Of a stretch of 64,000 nt of DNA, positions 57,404-64,000 are shown piece after piece. Position numbers and translations under genes: made by a program. Source of the DNA: Phlebotomus papatasi (taxonomy: Eukaryota > Arthropoda > Insecta > Diptera > Psychodidae); the NCBI RefSeq assembly GCF_024763615.1, contig NC_077222.1:80848001-80912000 (forward strand). The letters run 5' to 3'. Every line of letters starts with the position of its first letter. Positions within the stretch are counted from its first letter, which is position 1. The notes beneath the pieces are model-generated. The model made no database searches. It saw nothing but the letters and a program-made list of their open reading frames with translations, and was not told where the DNA came from.

Positions 57404-58239
57404 CTAATTTCCAAAATTTATCAAACGTAATGTTACATTTTTCAATGAAACAAATCAACTGCTTCACACTGTACAAACAAATTTATTTGATTTATTTAAA
57501 TTAACATAGCAAAGAATAAAGATTTAGCATAAAGTTTGTGAATGATTTCATGCAAAAACATTTTTTTTTCGTTTACCATTATTGCTATTTGAATTTCATG
57601 TCTTTTACTTTACATTTCAAAAAAGAAAATTTCCCTTTCCCAAATCACTACAATTTTTTGTCATAATTCACCTCAAATACTGCTGCCGTATAAAATATTC
57701 TATGATCTTCCTTTAAAGATTATCTTTTTTTTTTAAATTCATGAGAAAATGAAGATTTTTTAAATGAGATTGATGGTGATAAATCTTTTGATTTTACAAT
57801 TTATCTTCCTGCGAAAAAAGAATAGCACAAAAAAAATCATGAGACCTCACATTATTAATGGGAGTCTGCAAATAAGGAAATAGCATCAAGTTGTGTCTCA
57901 ATTGCAAATTAGCGCGAGCTGGAGGAGACAATGGGGACTTGACGTCAGAGTGCAGCGAATTTGTGATCTCTTCGTGGATGGTGTTTGCGTGGCAGAGGCG
58001 ATCAAGGAAAGCGACATGATCGCGTGGGTGCGGATGAAAAGTGGTACTCATGATCAATTGAGACAGTCAATCTGGATGCGTGGGGTAAAAAAAATCAGAA
58101 TCCCCCACGCAGGATGATGGGGAAAATTCTAATATATACTGAACTCTCTCTTTCTCACGTCCCTTTTTCTTAATCTTTTTTTTTTTTTAATAATTTTCTT
58201 TTTTAGGGAATTCACTTATGTACTATCGTTGCCACTCAC
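57404..58239. other. Downstream intron of the 58 kb exon
   Basis: It begins at the donor at 58239. A GC-richer patch at 57895-58110 contains a TGACGTCA-type word (TTGACGTCAGAG) and open frames on both strands, neither of which has splice support. Possibly conserved intronic regulatory DNA. Confidence 0.4.
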
Positions 58240-59686
58240 CTTCTTGTGATCACGCTTTGTTGCCCGAAAGGTATCCTCCTCATCTCCACTGACGGTGGAG
58301 CATGTGGAACAGTCAGAGATTTTGCGTTCAGGCATCATAAGACCCCCACTGCCATAGGTGTATTCACATCCATCGAGGGTGCTAATGTGACTGCCGCAGT
58401 AGTTGAGATTGCTGCATGATGAGGCGGCACTCACATCCGAAAAACCATCCCCATCGGCACCCATGCCATCACCACTGCTGCGTCGTCTCTGCTGTCGCCG
58501 GAAATACTCAATCTCCTCCAGAGTTATGCCACACATGATGTCGTCCGAGTAGTCTGATACCACCACAGAGGGTGTCCTAACATATCGCACAGTGTGCCCA
58601 TCATCAGCATCACTGAGAAAACTCTGGGCTGATTCACGTCGAGAGATGGATGCCTCTGTGGTGGCATCATCAGCTCCAGTGGTGGGAATTTCAATAACTT
58701 GTGCCTCCAGAATCATCTTACTGGGCACATTATGAGCCGGAGTATCAGTAGACACAGCGACGGCGGGATTTTCGCAACAATTGAGGAATGCAGGTTCTGC
58801 AAGTGGCAACAATGCCGGTCGAAGGGGAATGTCCGTCACGGTTAATGTCATTCGTCTCACCGTGCTCACTGGTGGCTCATGATCATCCTCGAGACCAAGT
58901 GCAGAATCTGAACTCGATGATCGCACAACTTTATCACGCCTCTTGCCACGTCCCTTAATTTCATCATCATCACTGGAATAGGGACTCTGATGTGTCGAGC
59001 ATCCTTCATCGGAGAAAGGACTCCGATTGAGTGTACCACGTTCACATGTCTCAACATCAATCTCCTTGGTGGTTGCCTCAGTTTTTTTGGCACTTTGCAA
59101 AAGTACTTCTGGACTCATCTCTTCTTCCCTCTTGTGAATCATTGCTGTATAGAGTTGAATGAGACGCTCAACACATGGATACTTTGGATGATCACCAGAA
59201 TTTTCTTCGTCAATAGCACTGGGAAAATCTCTTCGATAGACTACAGTCTTTCTCTGACGACGACTGGATGCCGTATCACTACTTAGTTCACTGTCAGTCT
59301 CTGTAGTTCTGCTGACTTTCTGGTGCTCCACACTTTCACCAGTGCTGACTGTTCTCCGGCAACTAACGCGCACATCCACTGCCTTCCCGTGACTACGACC
59401 AACTGCCTTATCTGCCCCACTGTCGAACTCCACCAGTCGACGAGGCTGCCGGCACTGACGCGCTTCAGCCCACATGTGCACATCACCGTGTGTCACAGAC
59501 GATCCTCCCACACCCGCCGTCGCCCCAGATCTACTGGGGCCCTGCGCCCAGATACTCGTTGACGTCAATCCACTGCACAGCTCATTGGCGGTCATTTCGT
59601 CGCCACACCACTGAGCCTCACACTCATCCGACTCTCTGATGGGCAATTCACTCCCGGAGATGGACACTCGACGTTGGATCGTAGTG
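58240..59686 (-). CDS. Large coding exon, Ser/Asp/Arg-rich protein, unidentified
   Basis: A minus-strand frame of about 482 codons with strong coding composition. The acceptor is a pyrimidine-rich TGTTCCCTCCAG before the exon start at 59686. The donor AAG|GTGAGT follows the exon end at 58240. The exon starts on the last base of a codon and ends between codons. The predicted protein is mostly low-complexity and probably disordered: SVEHQKVSRTTETDSELSSD near residue 140, a possible folded or docking helix YPCVERLIQLYTAMIHKREE near 190, RSSSSDSALGLEDD, then VRTPSVVVSDYSDDIMCGIT followed by LEEIEYFRRQQRRRS, and SDVSAASSCSNLNYCG near the C-terminus. Several RRxS and SxxD/E sites suggest heavy phosphorylation. 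I recognise no catalytic domain and do not name the gene. It is incomplete here: a first exon must lie upstream, beyond or near the right edge. Confidence 0.8.
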
Positions 59687-61265
59687 CTGGAGGGAACACA
59701 ATATATACACCCTTGTACAGAAAACCCCAAAATATGCCATACGATTGGAATTATTATAAAAATGAATTTCCCTTTGAAATTTAAATTGATCCTTTTTAAT
59801 TATTAGATTTATTACACAAATTTCAGAATTCTTAAAAGAAACACATTTTTTTAGAGGTAAAATTACATTTTTTTTAAGATTCAACCCATTCAAGATAATT
59901 GTGTCCATTCGTTCCGGTATTTAAAATTCTATTTAGTACCGTGTTACATTTAGTGAGATCTTGTGAGATAATCTCTGAAAATTACACCTAAAATAGTTCT
60001 CTAAATAAAAGAAATGATAATGAAAATCTAAAAATAGTGGTATCTAATTGATTTTGATGGGAAATCCATTTGAAGATCATTCACAGTATATTGTGATACC
60101 CGTGATCAATAAATGAATAACACGCTGCGATGATGATCAATTTTTTTTCCCCAATTTTATTCTAACGTCACAGTTCCTGTAAGTCTTTGCGATTGATATC
60201 GGCACAATATATTTCTTCTTTGTTCCTTCCAAATCACTCATCGTTATTTTTTACGTCTTCTCTTCTTGTAGATCGCATTGAAAAAACCAGGTGATTTTTT
60301 ATTATGCTATTTTTGGGGAGGTTTGGAGTTTGGATTGTGGGGAATTAACGCAAGTTGTGGCTTCGTCGCCGTATGGAATCTCTTTTTTTTTGTACGTGTA
60401 TATTCACTAGCTAAAAGAGTATCAGGAAAAATGGGCAAAACAGCTTTAAAAAAAGCCTTCACACTCTTCCCCTTGTTATGTTTACAATAAACAACAACAC
60501 ACTCACATTGAAGCGATCATCATAAGAATTGCAAATTAAACTACTTTGACCCATTATTGTGGCTATATAAGCCTGGATGGAAATATCTAGCTCACCTGTG
60601 ATTCTTCACTTTTGCTCGAATTAGCAATTCGCGGAGATTATTCGTGTCAGTGGACAATGATCGTTGAGGATGATTATGTATATTCTTTGACTGGCCACTT
60701 CTTCTCATATTTCCACGAGGATCATGATCAATCTGCAAGAGACAAAACAGAAATTAAGTTTGTTTCACAAGGCATCAAATTAACTCTATCGTGCAATTCT
60801 CATGTTTGGAAATCACCATAAGTTCCCAAGAATTTTCCTCGAAACTGATTGCATATGCAATATGATCTTTGGTAATTCAATCATTTTGCACCTGATTAAA
60901 TTTAATATACATATACATCACTTTCTCAGGTAACAATCAGAGATACGATCGAAACGGGATTTATCTCAGCATGTAATTTTGTTATTGTTGTTGTTGTGAC
61001 AAAAAAAATAGTTTCTTGTGCGTCAGAATATAATTTATCAAGATTTTATGATAGAGTAAATGCCGAGTAAATAAAAAAGTATAGCATAAAAAAAATTATT
61101 TCCACTTGCTGTCATGGGATGTGGGTCAATGTTTCGCTAAATGCACACAAGTCAGTGTCGTTCAAGGCTCCCCTTACACTCATTGGAAGCTCACCATCGA
61201 TGTACACGGTGAGAATAAAGCAAGAAAAAAGCATTAAAGGGACAGATAATCCTAACCGGCTTATG
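59687..61265. other. Upstream intron of the 58 kb exon
   Basis: No exon recognised. A GTT run lies at about 60984-60998. A TATA-like GGCTATATAAGCC at 60560 lacks a matching initiator. Confidence 0.45.
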
Positions 61266-63083
61266 TAGGTGAGATTCTTAACGTGAGCTAACTCGGAGTG
61301 CATGCAAATTCGATTTGGAGCTGAAGTTGGGAGACGCCATTCAGTTATCTTGAATCAAATTCGTGAAATTATACAAATTTTGTATTTAAACCAAAATATC
61401 AAGAATTTGGATGAACTGACAGAAAAGTGTTATATGGGTGAAATGTAGACCATGAAATTTTGTTCTCTATAATTTTGCCGTAGAACTTGAACTCATCGAT
61501 TACTCAGAAGCCAAGATAAGCGAGGTTTTTTGTTTCTTAACTCGTTTTTTCATCCAGAATGCCCCAAGTAGTCATTTGTTGAACTTCAACTATATCAAAG
61601 AATTGTTGTATTTTGTGGGACTTTCCATTTAAAACCATATTTTAAGTGTCTTGGTGGAGTAGAGGCAGTCAAATTGGCATCTGAGTGATTTCAAAGCGTT
61701 ATTATTGGAAAAATCAATTTTTTCACACTTAAACGGCAAAATCGGAGTGATAGCGTAGTCTGAGTGGAAAATGATGTATGGACGAAATATAGAGACAAAT
61801 GTCCTCTACAATTATGTCGCAGTAATCATCAAAATCGGTTTAGCGACAGTCGAGATAATTGAGGTTATGTGATATTGAAATTGGTTTTTCGACTGTGGCG
61901 CCCCTGGTGTTGGTCCCACGAAGTTCAAATATTCTAGAAAGTTGTAGCATTTGGTGAGATCTTTCGTTTAAGCCCTCATTCATCAAAATCGGTCACATAG
62001 AACCGGAGATATGATTTTTTGAATTTCGTGAACTTTGACCCCTCATATCTCCGGTTCTATTGAAACCACAGCGCACATACGCACCATTTTGGAAACGTCC
62101 TAGACTGGACTACAACATACTAAAATTTCATTAACTTGCACAATGCCGTTTTTGAGAAAAGTGACTTTGAATTTCGATGAATTTTGACGCTATCACAGCG
62201 CCACCTGTGGTGACTTTTTGAACTTCCATCTGAAAGTGCTTATTGAGACGAAACCAAAAAGGTAAAATTTAGGTCGCTATGTTAGTTAGAACCGGAGATA
62301 GAGGCCGGTCAATGTTCGAACTTTGACCCCTTATAGCTCGGGTCAGGGGTTATTGATCGACTTAAGGTTTTTTTTGTTTGATAGGTATAATCAACGGCTA
62401 CAACATACTAAAATTTCAGCCCGATGCACAATGGAATTTTTGAGTTATTTAACTTTTAAGATTTAAAAATTTTCTTTTTAATAATAGCGCCCCTAGCGGT
62501 GGTTTTATGAACTTGCGATGTTAGAAGGGGAAGTGGCATTTCACGAGAGCTTTCCAAAAAGCCCTCACTTTTTAAATTCTGACAATTAGAACCGGAGTTA
62601 TGGCCATTTTAAGAAATTTTTTTTGGACCCTTATAGCTCGGGTCAGGGGGGTCGAGGGACCTTAAGTTTGGTATTGATGGAAAGCTCTAAGGCCCAGCTA
62701 TAACATACTAAAATTTGAGCCCGCTCGATGCCATAGGGGCGGAGCTATTGAGAAAACAAAAAAAGGGGGGTCTTCAAAATGGCGGAAGGAGGGGTGGGGG
62801 GTGGGGGGTCAATGCACCAAGTTGCAATTTTCACCCGATATATAACCTTTGCCGAAAACCGCAAGTCGATATCTTTTTTAGTTTAGGAGCTATTAAGCTC
62901 CAAAGAGCGGCCGGCCGGCCGGCCGGCCGGCCAGCCGGCCGGCCGGCCGGGAACGTAAAATAGCCACATATATATTCGTGATCAGGAAGTGGCGAAACAC
63001 ATTTTGGCCAAGTTTGAGGTCGATCGGACGACATGAAATTTTGTTAGGATTATAGTAGGTGAGATTGTTAAGAATCTCACCTA
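61266..63083. mobile_element. 1.8 kb TIR element with internal repeats and GGCC tract
   Basis: TAGGTGAGATTCTTAA (61266-61281) is mirrored exactly by TTAAGAATCTCACCTA (63068-63083). The right end is itself a hairpin, TAGGTGAGATT...AATCTCACCTA (63056-63083). The interior has no coding frame. It shows about three degenerate repeat units, each with GCGCC(A/C)CC...GGTG, GAACCGGAG, TATAGCTCGGGTCAGG and ACATACTAAAATTTCA. Units are anchored at about 61899, 62198 and 62488. A GGCC tandem tract occupies 62906-62951. The superfamily is unclear: TIRs argue for a DNA transposon, while a terminal hairpin followed by CTAA is reminiscent of Helitron-like ends. Confidence 0.7.
62906..62951. repeat. GGCC tandem tract
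   Basis: About eleven GGCC units with one variant (CAGC), fully CpG-containing and self-complementary, inside the 1.8 kb element. The frames over it (RPAGRPAG) are artefacts. Confidence 0.9.
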
Positions 63084-63547
63084 ATATAGAAACATATATC
63101 GTGAGGTACATTTGTCACTTGACTCTCTTTGCTAATATACATTTTATTTGCCAATCCCACAACCGCAATGCAAACGATGCAAACCATATTACAATTTGGA
63201 GTTGTACAGACAGTGCGAGAGATCGTGATGATTGCTCATGGTGAAGAGTAGAGAATCGTGAAGTAGGTGTTAAGTAATAAATTAAATAATCACTCTTTTT
63301 CTCCAATAACATGTCTGTCCATATAATCCATATGAATAGACGCGTTATACAAATAAATTTTTGCGCCACTTTTTTCCTTCTTCTCCAATATATTGTTCAC
63401 AACATTCACATATATCCAATTCATCATCTCCTTTTTGACTACTCCTATATCGTACAATCTTTGTTGAAAAATAAAATCGTCTCAAATCATAATATTGTGA
63501 TCCTTGATTCTTTAGAGAAAAATTATTTAACAGAAACCGCATTTGTT
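63084..63547. other. Non-coding DNA
   Basis: Nothing recognised. Confidence 0.5.
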
Positions 63548-63775
63548 AGGGGAATGTTGGCATAGTTCGCACAGAGTGAACCTTCAAACAACGCAACTTT
63601 TCTCTTCGTTTGCGAAGAGCTAGTTCGTCATTTCTTAGCCATAAGTTAGATCATTATTAAGCTCATGAAACGGGATAAGAAATGTTAGGTCAGCTCTTTG
63701 GAAACAAAGAGAAAATTCGCATCGTTTGAAGGTTCACTCTGTGCGAACCATGCCTACATTCCCCTAATAATTGAA
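63548..63775. mobile_element. MITE family N (TA-GGGGAATGTTGGCATAG)
   Basis: Left AGGGGAATGTTGGCATAG and right CATGCCTACATTCCCCT. The arms continue through GTTCGCACAGAGTGAACC and GGTTCACTCTGTGCGAAC, then CTTCAAAC and GTTTGAAG, so about 50 bp per arm is inverted. It is flanked by TA. 228 bp, non-coding. Confidence 0.85.
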
Positions 63776-64000
63776 ATAACTAATTTTATTTAAAAACTTT
63801 AAAAAACAAATTTTTGAATTGATTTTTTTTAATTAATGACTCAATGGTGATCTATTCTGGAACATGTTATAATTTTTTCTTTAATCACCAAAATAGGATT
63901 ATCATTTTTACAATTTGTGACTGACGAAAAAAATGTAAAAAATATAATTTAGTAAATATAAAAAAATCTTAGTAAATAACCAAGAGAAAAATTTAGTAAA
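63776..64000. other. AT-rich non-coding DNA at window edge
   Basis: Nothing recognised. Confidence 0.5.

Noticed and set aside
57794..58117. Overlapping open frames on both strands in the intron next to the 58 kb exon
   Set aside because: Neither has splice sites or recognisable protein; the GC-rich patch could be regulatory.
60558..60600. TATA box-like GCTATATAAGCC
   Set aside because: No initiator or downstream element at the right distance, and no exon downstream.
62715..62963. Frame with GRPAGRPAG repeats
   Set aside because: Translation of the GGCC tract; no independent evidence of coding.

Overview
The window looks like AT-rich euchromatin from an arthropod, most probably a dipteran insect. 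This is an inference from intron-rich, split coding sequence, an arthropod-style Inr+MTE core promoter, an R2-clade LINE, and a dense population of short terminal-inverted-repeat (TIR) elements. No rRNA, bacterial or viral gene, CRISPR array or intact tRNA gene was found. Most of the 64 kb is non-coding.

Host genes. Three stretches of clearly coding composition lie on the minus strand: 58240-59686 (about 482 codons, with good acceptor and donor), 17474-17851, and 4027-4503. All three end at an AAG|GT donor. They encode serine-, acid- and arginine-rich, probably disordered protein that I do not recognise. They may be exons of one gene at least 55 kb long, read right to left with very long introns, or of two or three neighbouring genes. 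An Inr (TCAGTTT) with a 7/7 match to the MTE start at exactly +18 marks a probable minus-strand promoter at 11135, upstream of the 4 kb exon.

Central retroelement. At about 26149-30627 on the plus strand there is an essentially complete R2-clade non-LTR retrotransposon. It carries three zinc fingers, a Myb-like domain, a reverse transcriptase with FADD, a CCHC knuckle and a PD-D restriction-like endonuclease in one uninterrupted 1298-codon frame. Its first ~120 bases fold as an HDV-like self-cleaving ribozyme that overlaps the first ATG of the frame. It is not in 28S rDNA. It sits inside the ORF2 3' end of an older minus-strand LINE, whose two halves lie at 25723-26139 and about 30636-31165, with a probable 8-9 bp target duplication.

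Repeats. At least fifteen short non-autonomous families are visible. Many have two or more copies in this window alone, and several are nested in each other. One group of families shares TA-flanked GGGG-type ends with otherwise unrelated interiors. Others include TTAA-flanked elements, CAGTAGACTCTC elements, a fold-back element made of inverted 15 bp tandem repeats, a 104 bp near-perfect palindrome, a 1.1 kb field of ACTATAATAGT palindromes, a 44 bp minisatellite, and a 1.8 kb TIR element (61266-63083) carrying degenerate internal repeats and a GGCC tract. Repeat-poor blocks (about 4.5-7, 10-12.5, 17.9-19.5, 22-25.6, 37-39.8, 42-44, 46.4-50.7, 55.1-57.2 and 59.7-61.2 kb) hold single-copy-looking intronic or intergenic DNA.
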